64,000 nt of DNA from Agelas oroides (taxonomy: Eukaryota; Porifera; Demospongiae; Agelasida; Agelasidae), in the NCBI GenBank assembly GCA_949130485.1, contig OX422202.1, forward strand, positions 4,123,292-4,187,291. The letters run 5' to 3'. A model generated the notes under the pieces. That model searched no databases, was not told the DNA's origin, and was given only the letters and a program-made list of their open reading frames with translations. How positions within the stretch are numbered: the first letter of the stretch is position 1; every line of letters starts with the position of its first letter. The position numbers were made by a program, and so were the translations under genes. This document shows, piece after piece, positions 26,604 through 38,600 of this stretch.

Positions 26604-29600
26604 TTAATATTGTCTTCCTCTGTTTGGACGTATGGATATAGCTACATCAACGTAGTCTCCAATCTGGAACTTCCTTGAGTAAAGAGTGATGTTGTCATCA
26701 CTTCCTCTTCTACCACAGCAGGTCTGTCCTAGGTCTTTCAGCCTATAACCTCCCCGCCTTGGATCAGGGTACACAGTAGCAAAAGAAAATAGGGTACCTT
26801 TCTGACGAGTTTCTGGATTTACCTCCTGAATGAGGGACATTAACTCCCGCAGTGTACAGTCCAGCCTAGGCAAATAGAAAAACACGTTAGTCATGATTAG
26901 TACAGGTAAAAGGCCATAGTGGTCAAACCCACAAACATGACTAACTTAGACCTGCTGAATACAGTATATAGTAAATACTTAGTGTAAATGTATATACCGT
27001 ATAGCGCTAAATTTTCGCGGGTCTTTAATTTCGCGAATTTTCAACTGTTCGCAAAAATATTTCAACGAAAATTGTTGACCTGCTGAACTTTGGAACAGTG
27101 TGCGCATGCAGCGAATTCGCAAAATTATTTCAACGAAATCTTCAAAAATTGCTATTCGCGAAAATTTAGACCCTCGAAAATTTAGCGCTATACGGTAGAA
27201 CATTGTGGAGCGAGCCTGAGTGACCAACGCAGAGCAGTATCGTTTGGCCATAGATAGTCTGAAACCCAGACTCCCCTTCAACCCTCCAAGAGGAAAGGGG
27301 GGCTAGTACAACACTTCTGTACCTACACAGAATTTCGGTGGCAAAATCTGATTAGCTGATTTGGCACCCATACTGGGCTTCTGTAATTTTGTTCTGTAAG
27401 TCATCGTAACATTTCTTAACAAGGATTACATCACTAATTTTAACGCATGAAATACCACATTTCCAATCCATGTATTAAGTAATGTATTGTTACGAGTGCG
27501 CAGCACGAATAACAATGCCAACGGCAACAAACGAGTGATATTTTTTCTGGTATAGCTTGGTACAGTGGTGATAATATATAAGTATCACCATAGTACAAAG
27601 CTATACCGGAAAATATCACTCATTTGTTGCCATCTGTATTGTTACGAGTGCGCAGCACGAGTAACAATGCCAACGCCAACAAACAAGTGAGATTTTTTTT
27701 TTGGTACTATGATTTTATCGTACGAACCTTTGATTTCATTGCACATTCAGGCACAGCACACATGACTTGTACAGTACCTGATACGGATTCTCACGTGACT
27801 TGTAGTAAAAAAATATAAACTGCACACAGCTGCAAGGCTTCCCCATTGACTCCCATACATTCGCATGAGTCAGATGTATGAAAATGATTTTTTATCATAC
27901 GAACCTTCAATTTCATTGCATGTTCAGACACAGCGCATGTAACTTGTAGTACCTGATACGCATTATCGAGTGACTTAAGTACTGATACGGATTCTCGCAT
28001 GACTTGTAGTACAAATACGGCTTTATATAAACTGCACACAGCAGCAAGGCTTCCCATACATTTGTGTGAGTTAGAGGTATGATAAATGGTCTCAACCCAC
28101 ACTGCTCGCACTGGAAAGTAGGCAGAGCAAAAATGTTACTTACATGTATTATCTGTCTTGCGTATTCTGTAGCCTCGGTCCCAGGCCTCCCCCATTTGTG
28201 TTTTTCAGTTTGCGTTCAGTATAATACATGGAAGCGGAAGAATGGCGAAAACGGGGAAGGCCTGGGAACACTTATCATGTGAATGACGTGAGGTGGACGT
28301 GAGGTGGACGTAGGGAGGGAGGAGTCCATATTCAGACTTCATCTTCGAGCACTCCGTTGCTAGACAAGACCCCAGACGTTCATAAGATCGCGAGTATTCT
28401 GCTTGATCAGTAAGAAACTCGCTCTCAGTTTTATTGCGCACGTACTTGTAGTCGGGCACCGCCCCCCCCCCCCCCATGTCCACTTCACGTCCACCTGACG
28501 TCATTCACATGATAATTGTTGCCAGGCCTTTCTCGTTTTCATCGCTCTTTCGCTTCCATGTATCATACTGAACGCAAACCGAAGAACAAAAACAGGGGAG
28601 GCCTGGGAACGAGGCTACATATTCTGTATGTCTGTTAAGACTGCAACCGCGCGCTGTGTACGGACAATAATTGCCAAGCGCCTTAGCGCAAGGCTACTAG
28701 GGGAATGTAGAACATTGTGGGGCAAGCGTGAGGAAGCAGTACAGAGCAGCACTGAAGCGATCACCAACACATAAACAGATTGTGAATGAATGCAGAGATT
28801 GTCATGTGCATCCATTTGTCCTCTCTGCATGGCATGCAACTACTATGAAGTATGGCTCAGTGTTTCACACAAAACAAACTAAGTCTAGCATCACACTAGC
28901 CCTTGCTGTCTCCATGCATACAGCTTGGCCTGTCGTACATAGTCCTTACTTTACACAGCTTGAAGTAGATAGGTAAGTCGCCATGTTACACAGGTTGAAC
29001 ACTCAAACTACGAAACAGAATCTCACCACCCTCTGTGTTTGTGAGCAGCCTGGCTTGTCTACAAAATTAAGTGCGGATGTCCTTCCTGGCTCTCATATAA
29101 ACTGTCCTCACCTGGGAGCTAGCTGCTTGCTTGTGTCACAGGAAATTTGGCATCCTAGGAAATCTGGCACCCCATGCAATTTCTCATAGGGAAATTATTG
29201 GCCTCCCCTCAGGAAAAATGGCACCCTCTATCTCAGTAGTATCCTAGGACATCATGCACCCCCATGCCTATAATTCTAAGACATTATGCACCTCTACCTA
29301 TAATCAAGGGTATCAGGCATCAGTTCCTCCTACCCAATAAAGTGTTTCGAACTCCCATACTAAAATGAAATTTGGCAGAGGATATAAAATCCCAACGTTT
29401 CGCATTCAGACAATTCCACAACACAGTGTCCTTTTTGTCAGTTAAACCTACGCAGTCACAGTGACACGTTCAACCAGGCATCTGGCATGTACAGTAGCTA
29501 CAATATACTGGGAAGGTGGCAACTCCCTAGCCTCTTTCCCAAGCCTTCCCACCCTCCAGTGATAGTAAACTTACTACATCATGCCATTTTGGCACTAGGC

Positions 29601-32600
29601 AAAGCTGCAACACCTCGCTAGTGCCTGCAAACTTCTCAAAAGCACGCTTTCGTTCATGGCTTGACACACTTTGCTCTTTAGTCATTGACCACGCCTATAC
29701 TATGCACCTTACATGCGCAAGGCTTACTCTGCGTATGCATACACCTAGTCAAGAGCGCATAAGAACGGGCGGCTAGAGTAAGAGCGTGTAACTACGTAAA
29801 ATTCGAAACCGGGCGGAATTTACCACCAGTACTAAAAATAGTAACACGCCCTGCACATGCTGCATTGACATAAGCCATTATGCATTGTTGCTAAGCACGC
29901 ATGTGACCGTGTGTTCTATTTTTAGTATGGTTCAATAATTTTGCCCGGACTACGGGCTTCTATTGGAGTTACACACTCTTACTCTAGCCGCCCGTTCTTA
30001 TGCGCTCTTGACCTAGTATATACACACATGTACTAGGGGAATCCAGTGCATTGTGGGGTGAGCATGAGCAAGTTGAATGGTGTACTAGTGCTTCATTGCA
30101 CTACCATTTCGCATTTGCATACATCTCCCATGACAACACAGTGGAACCTCTCTAATACAGACACCCTTGGAACCAAAATAATTGTCCTGATTAGTCTCCA
30201 TATTTCAGGAGAGAATAACACGTATTTATATGAAGATGGGACTTGGTCAAGTGTCCTGATTAACCAGGCGTCCCTATTTCAGGGGTGTCCTTTAAGAGGT
30301 GTTCCACTGTAGCCTCATTCCTAGGTCTTTCCCGCCTCCAATATCCAGTTCCAAACAGGAAAATGATTCTTGCTGTTTTATTACTGTGAAAAGGTAGCTA
30401 ATGCTGCAGTCAACAAGATCTCCAAGACCTGGAGAGTTACAAGGGAATTCAACATGTTAGCATGAACAGGTACATGTACCGTAGTGTCCCGCTAATACGC
30501 CCCCTTCGAAAATACGCCCCCCCCCTCTTTTCCGCCAAAGTTCCTGCACAGGGTAGTTTGACTCGTTATAACGCCCCCCGGTGAGCGTCTTCTGGAACAT
30601 CAAAACTACACGTGCTTACTATACGTTGCAAGTGCGTTCAGTAAGACTATAGTAGTCGGTGAATCTTTTGTAAGTTTTGTGGCTTTTAGAAAAGCCGGTT
30701 AGATGTTCCAAGTTTTAAGCTGCTAGTTTAGCAAACAGCCCTCTGAAGATGTACACGCACGGAACCGCGAGTCCTTTCCCATCAACTTCAGAACGTCTTC
30801 TGTCACCATTGACGATGCAAGTCATCTCGCTGCCACTCTTGTGCAAGAAATACCAGCAGACTCTGGAAATTTCCCGTGGTACATGACCGACAGTGTTGCC
30901 GTTCTTGAGGACAGCTACAGCGAAGTCGTCGTGAATGTTATTGACCTCGCGTTGAACTGGCAGCTCTTCTCCGATGTAGGGAGACCACGCAGCTTTGTAA
31001 ACGTGATGTCCGCGAACAGTACTCTCGATCCAGAAAGTCGTCGCCATAGTTAGTTGGAAGTGTCCTAATTGCGTACATAGCACTTGCGTAAAATCTTTTG
31101 GGGGGGGGGGCTTATAGTCGAGACTAATTGCATCCTCGAATATAAGCCCCCCCCCCACTTTAGGCGGGATGTAGTGTACAAAATGGGGGGGCGTATTAAC
31201 GGGACACTACGGTATATTCCTTTGGTCATCTTATTCACACCTTGCAGTGGTCTCCCCAAGTATCTATGGAGTGTATCAACTGTTGGTCAGCATATTCAGG
31301 CTGGAGTCGGGTAACTTCATACCAATGGGAAAATTCAGTTTACTGAGCACTCAACAGTTAGTTTGTGACACTCCAAACCAGAGAGAGGCCTGACGCGAGC
31401 AAACAATCCAGACATCATGGAGTCTGGAGCCAGGACGTTCTTCTGATGTAGACTATATGGTCAGTCCCCACAAATTATTGCTAAAGTTGTGGTATGGAGT
31501 TTCAGAGATTCTTGTCTGTTGCTCACCAAAGTTTGTTTGATTGAGTCAGGCCTCTCTTTGGTTTGGAGTCTCACAAACTAATTGTTCTCTCAGTAACTGA
31601 ACACTCCCATTGGCGGCAGACCATCAAGCATATCGAGTTCAATCGGTTTATAATTCATTGTCTCGCTAATCATGTCCCTCAGCGCCTTTGCCGGAGTCCC
31701 TATTGCGTTTATTGCCACAGTTCAGCCTTTCTGTTCTGCTCCTTTCAATCTACTTCATTCTTGAGCAACCTGTTACCTGGCCATAACATGCAATATGGAA
31801 ATATTGAATCCTGCACAAATAAGGCAGAATGTACATACGAAATACGCACGTACCATCCATGTATATACACAGACAATTTTCTGTGAACACCACAAGTGTG
31901 GGGCTCGCTCATGCTTGCCGAATGAAAAATCCACCGTTCAATTTGCTAGTGTGGAGCTTGCTCAGGATCACCCCAACTACATACTACACTGTACATGGGT
32001 GGGTACGTTGTTGGTCTCCTATAGTACACTATAGGAGACAAACTGCATACCTTTATTGTCCCCTAATTCCTATACGCCATATTACAGTAGGCGACAAATT
32101 GTGTACCCCTACACTTTTTGTCCCCTGTATAGGACGGGCAAGGATACCTAAACTGTGTATACATAGTTTAATCTAATGTTTCATAAACACAATTCAGATA
32201 ATTATCAAGTGGGAAACGAGGCAAATAATCATGCAGTGTGGGGTTCGAATCTCGGTTTTGTCTGTAATGCTCAGGAATGCAATCTACAGCAGCATGCATA
32301 GGAATGAAACTATAGCTGCGCGCATGCATAATCACGAGGTAGAAATGGAGTCGGATGCAGTGAGGAGGAGGAGATTAACCAGAGTACGAGTGCAGCAACA
32401 CTGTCGAGCAGAGGATGATTCCTGGAGGCAGTAACGATGAGAGGCTGACTGACGTAGACAAACGTAACTGTTACATATGCAATACCTCGCTTCCCGTGAG
32501 GCTCTCCTACATGTACATGCACTTATGTATGCCCTACTCTAATCCTATACAACTGTACTTGCACAGTGCCTGCAGACAGCAAAGGTGTGTTCACTCTTTA

Positions 32601-35600
32601 ATCAGGGCAAAAGCTTATGAGCAATACACAATGATACAAGTATATGTTAGGAAAATGCAATTCACATACATGTGAATATGAAAAGGGGGGGAGAACTGTG
32701 AGCAGACTGAGGATCCCAGAGTGCACCAGGCTCTTTTCTCTGCCCACACACAATATTTTATACATGTATGCACATACCATGTGTAAATCTGCAGTTCATT
32801 GGAGGGCACACCATTTCTTGCAAACTCTTCAGTCCTATAATAATGCACACCAACAAGGTCAGTTATCCAGTCACAGTGAGACAACAACAATGTCCATAAA
32901 TGAGTCTCTCACAAACAAACAATACAATCACTGAACTATATTAGTCAAAGCATGTATTAGTCAGATGTTACTTAGCAACTAAGTCTTTGAACTTGAACAA
33001 CACAAAGTGAAATGGGTGGAGGTGATAATGCAGCAGGTTGCCAGGGGTAAAATCAAGTTACATTCCCCAGACAAAACAGCATTCGCCCTACAGGCTCATG
33101 CTGCTTCGGGCTTATGCTGTTCATTTGAGGAAATATAACTACCGTAGATCTGGAAATTTTCGTGTTTTAAATTTCGTGTAAAAATATGTTCGTGGTCTAG
33201 GATACCCATGAAAATTTTTTGATGGTATTAAATCGATTCTACATGTATGTTCCCTGGTTTGGTGATCTGGAACGAGACTACGCACACCGAGAAAATGTGG
33301 AGTACAAACAGTTTGCTGCATTTGTGGCTACCACACAGCTGTTGGCGAACTACTCGCGCGGGAAAGAGAACCGAAGAACGCTGTAGGCACGTACTGTGGT
33401 AGTAAAGACAGATGGTTTATCGGACACTGAGCGGAAAGTTGTAACGCGTTTGCCATGAGTCACCTGTGGGTATTGAAGAAGAGGCCGTCTCGCGCGAAAT
33501 AACTAGCTAGCTGTGCTGTGAAAACGTGTGTACAAAATGTGCTGACTGTAATAATTATCGTTGTAAAATGGGATAGACTAAGTTCACCTGGTTTGAAACG
33601 GTTACGTCATCTTATTAAATATTCATAAGAGACTACCGAAGCAAAGATGTTTTGTATGACCAGAGAAATAAAAAACAAATAATTCCCTGGCCCCAGCCCT
33701 AATTAGCCCCAACCCTTAACCATTTAGTCAATGAGCCACTTCAGACGGCCATCATGCTGTATGGTCTAATGTATTTAACTTACGGGAGCGTGACGGATTA
33801 TAAATATTTAATAAGGTGTGCGACGGATTATAAATAGTTATTAAGGTGACGTAACTGGAAACCGTTTCAAACAGGGTGAACTTACACTATACCGTTAAAC
33901 GTGTTTTATATTTTCGTGGTTTATGCAAACCACAAAAATACTTTTACAACGAAAGTTTCCAGATCTATGGTATTATGTACTAGAAAGATTATTTACCATC
34001 GTGGGGTAAGCCTGAGCAAGCAGTACGTTGCTGATTTAATATCATGGCAGATAAACCATGCAAAGTGGCAGGTCTGTCACTGTCTGCTGTTACATGAGCA
34101 GGATGAGGCAACAGTTAAGCATAACTTGCGAAGTAAGTCGTAGGTTATCACATATGCAGACAATCTGCAGCCATTTGTTGGTAGTTACATAGCTACTATG
34201 GCTACACAGACATGGACTAACCTTAGTCGAATGATCTCTGACATTTAAAAGTGTTGTTTATGCATGGTGATTACTTGAAGCGAACTCAACTTATATATGT
34301 GTCAGATAGCCAGCTATCTGAGAGCAGCCTGCCTTGTATGTAAATAGTCAGTAGTTGCAAAAAAAAAAAGAGCTAAATGGCCATCAGTAGTTCTCACTCC
34401 GAGTCTTTATCCCACCAACGCTGCATTATGCCTCTGGCAGTAGCCCTTCACTGTCGCTTTTGACTGAACTTGTGGGCATTCAATCTTCGTGAAATATTTG
34501 AAAGCGCTCATTTCAAATTTACATTAAGTGGCTGCAAGCAAGCAACCAAGCATACACATGTGTGCGCAATGCAGTAACCCTAGTGTGGGGCTCGCTCAGG
34601 CTCACCCTAAAAAGTAATTGGGGTATCAGCTAAGAACATTGTTGACACCTTCAAAGTAGGGTTGTAGTAATCGAGTTCTGGTACGGTTTCACAATTACTT
34701 TAGTAATACTCATTACAATTACCAAGGCTACTTGCAAGTAAAGAGTGCTGCCACGGTACATCAGCAGGCAACGTATACATTGCTGGTTGGCAAGAGATCG
34801 TGAAGCCGAAAGCGCTAGAGCTACACGTGTTATTGTCCAAACTATTACTCGCTAGAGAAGAAACTGAACCGTCTGATCAGCCAGAATGTAAGCGTAGAAG
34901 GTGTTTTTCACCATTCAAGCCATATCTGTGGCTCAGATAAACTCGATGCTGTGGAAATGCAACCATGCCAAAAGTTCTTACCGTAGCTGGTCGGAAGGCT
35001 GACAAATGCATCTCTCCCAGAAGCGAAAGCTTCAGCTACCTCCCTTTGCTTCAGCAACAACTTTCTAGACCCCATACTTTCCCTCCGCAACACCAGAGTG
35101 TTGTCAAACGGCATAGTACATGTACCAACTTGTGCATAGATTTCGTCATAGATAGTATATACCTTTTCATCACGTACTGATTAATGTGACATAACTGAAC
35201 TCTGCAATCTGATTAGCGCGCACTGTACAGACGGTGCGAACAAAGCAAAGTGTATGGCCGTGTTGCTAGACCCCTTCTCGATTTTTCCGAAAGGGGTCTG
35301 GGCACAAGTCTAACCTTGTCGAACTCTGCAACCAAAGAAGGTAGCACCAAGCGTAGCTAGATAAGTGTATAGCTGTTTTTTCCCCTGGAATTGTGTACAG
35401 ACTTCGTCGAACTATGAAGACAGTACACCTGCTTGTGAGAATGAAGGTTGGAGGTTGGCTTCAGTCATTATCTTACGCTAAATTGGATTAGCGTAAATAA
35501 AGTAAGACTCCGGCTTACGCAGCATTAGATTCATGATAAATTAAAATAAATTCCTGAAATTGAATTTTTTGTTAAATTGGATCATATGTAGAATAATTAC

Positions 35601-38600
35601 GGTATACCGTAGTCTCGCTAAAAAGGGCCCAGTATCAAATATCCGCCCACCTCCCATTATTGCTTTAATTTCCTGCAAAGGTCTAAAGTTTACTCCAAAA
35701 AGTGCCCACCCAATTGACCTCATGCGGAAAGTTTTCAAATGCAACATGATGCAAGGTTAGTCTATAGTTACGCAGAAAATGATGTGATATAGGTACTAAA
35801 ACATTATCTAAAAGTCACTGTGGCAGCTTCAGAAAAATTCTGATTAGCTTTTCTAGCTAGCTACATGTATATAGCTACATGACTAGGTTTGCCAGTAAAA
35901 TTAAAGATGCATGGAACTTCGAGTCCTTTTCCTGGGATGTTAGAACACTGCCGCTTGTCGGTAACTTTGCATGTAATTGCGTTGTTCCTCTCCAAAACGC
36001 TTTTTCGTGGTAAAATGCAGTGATGTTACAAGTATCCGCCCACCCCCTTGTCTGAGCACAAAGTAATGTGTACCGCCCATGGGCCCTTTTTCGCAAGACT
36101 ACGGTACATACATAGCCTCGTCCCCAGGCCCCACCCAAAAATCGGGAAAGGGGTCTGATGTCACTTGCAAAAATTCCCATATGTGCTGTGTCAGCAGTCT
36201 TCGTTTGGAGTAGAGGAATCACGTTCGTCCATTACCAATTACTAAATTCTTGACACATGAAAGTAGTAGACTCATTCCAAGACCATTTGAAAATTGGAAC
36301 GAGGCAAGCAGACTTTTCATAAACCTCAGATTTCAGAAACTTATAGCGTAGTTACGCTTGCTAGGCTATTACTCTTGCCTCACAGGATTTGTCTGTAGTC
36401 ACTCCGTAGCAAGATCTGTTCATCTACTCTGTAATGCCATCGTCAACAGTAGCTGGCTACCACGTGATCACGTAAGGCATGTAATTGTTACATATATGCT
36501 GACTCAGCACATACGAGAAAGATTGCAAGTGACACCAGGCCCCTTTCCCGATTTTTTGGGTGGGGCCTGGGTACGAGGCTAATACATACACTGGTTCAGA
36601 CTTGCCTCTACATGAACACACAGCACTATACCTGTGGTGTCTTCCCATACTGCAGAAGACTCTTAACAACATAGGACATGTCTGTGCAAAAAAAAACAAA
36701 AAAAAACAGCATAAAATAAAAAATGCGAAAATTTACGTTTATGCACATATTCAGACACACCCCCACATGTCCTGCACTCATCAATTCGACACTGAGACAA
36801 AGGTCAGTCCAGATCAAATTCATAGGAAAAAAATATATCACGACTAATGGAGCACAATCAGTACCCATAGGGATGGATGCCAATTGGTTGTTGGTAGACA
36901 GTCCTGATGCTCAGAAAATTGAACATCTTGGTTCACTGTAAGTTATGAGTATTAGCTACAGCTCTAGAGATCCAGTAAGCATAGTCTTTCCTAAAGTAAT
37001 GTGGAAGGCATCCCTAGTACTGGATGCATTCCCTCAACTCCTCCATGCATGTTTGGAGTTGACTATGAGGAATGTTGGTATAGAGCATACTGAAACCAAA
37101 GCTGTTCAGTGCTCTTGCATGTCTCAACTTATCTAGGACATCAATGAAGTTGTGAATGACCCAAACCAGTTTATTCTTTCACGTTATTCCTAAATATGCA
37201 TATATGAGCTGGAGACAGTGGATAATGCTCACCATAGATAAATAACTATTTGCTTCATATCTGCGTGGCCTAGTTTATGCTATTATTATTACTACTTCCA
37301 GTACCTCCAACACTTCTGTACACACACGCACATATGCACGCATTGCACAATGACAATATGCAACAATTACGGTCACTCGCAGCAATGATTTTTGAAGGAC
37401 AGTCGCACAAAGAGACGGTAACTTCAAGGACCTTCTCCCAACCTTTCGGAAAAGGCCAGCCACCACAACTGCAAAAGTCATTCGTGTTGCCACATGTAGA
37501 CTACTGCTCAGTAGTGCAGCAGGAATGCACTAATGAACTTCAGCAGAAGGTTGAGAGGATCCAAAAGCATCGAAATGATACATGTATGGTCACAGCCACC
37601 ACAGACACCAAGAGATGGAATGAGATGTGCAGTCAAGTGGATATCCATAGAGAAACAGAGATTCATTTCCCATTTGGCATGTTTTAAAGTCTTTATTAGA
37701 TCAACTAAGTTGTTAAACTCATGTAACTACGTTGTTTCTATTTTTCATACATGTACTTGTTTGTAGCTGTGATCCACATTTAAAGTCGTGTTTTTTTAGA
37801 TCCAATTTATGATGATAGTTTACACATCCAGAACATACCTCTGTATTGTCCTTAAGTGTTTTATCATCTGTATACAGCTTTTCCACAACAATATCTGGTC
37901 GTCTTGACCACTCTCCTTAGTGCGGAAGTTCTGCCTACTAGATAACATCAAGAGCGCATAAGAACGGGCGGCTAGAGTAAGAGCGTGTAACTCCAATAGA
38001 AGCCCGTAGTCCGGGCAAAATTATTGAACTGTACTAAAAATAGAACACCTGATCACGTGCTTAGCAACAAAAGCTTATGTCTATGCACAGTTGCACAGTA
38101 CGTGTTACTATTTGTAGTACTCACGGTAAATTCCACCCGGTTTCGAATTTTACGTAGTTACACGTTCTTACTCTAGCCGCCCGTTCTTATGCGCTCTTGG
38201 TAAAATATATGGCACCATAGATAATAGAGACAGAACAGGGATTGGAAACGTTGTAATTTATGAATATTATGCGTGCTTCGCTTCTCCATATATAGTCTCC
38301 GTGTCACTACCAAGCGGCTAACTGAAGTGACCCTACATGCTTGTGTAGTTTTTGTACCATTCTTCCATAGTGGGTACTTAACTTACTGTAGTATCTCTAG
38401 AATGGCCTGCACTGGTTAACATTCTGCTAGATGTCAACGTGGAGCTTTGCCAACAGGTTTATTGAAGGACTTCGACTGTAAGTAGTCAGTTACACATATT
38501 CTCACTGGCTGTAACTGCTACTACTTCAGAAAGATCACTGCTAGTCCATAGAGTGTTAAATCTCGGCTCCTTGATGGAGCTTGCAAGGGTTACTTCATGT

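Larger units (their letters stand above)
30033..31976 (-). mobile_element. Non-autonomous Helitron with nested insertions
   Basis: On the minus strand the 3' end reads GGATTCCCCTAG followed by T (CTAG at 30033-30036) after GCTCATGCTCACCCC. The 5' end reads TTGGGGTGATCCTGAGCAAG at about 31976, with another decayed 5' end near 31914. Two other elements (30477-31214 and 31322-31614) are nested inside, which makes it older than both. Confidence 0.6.
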
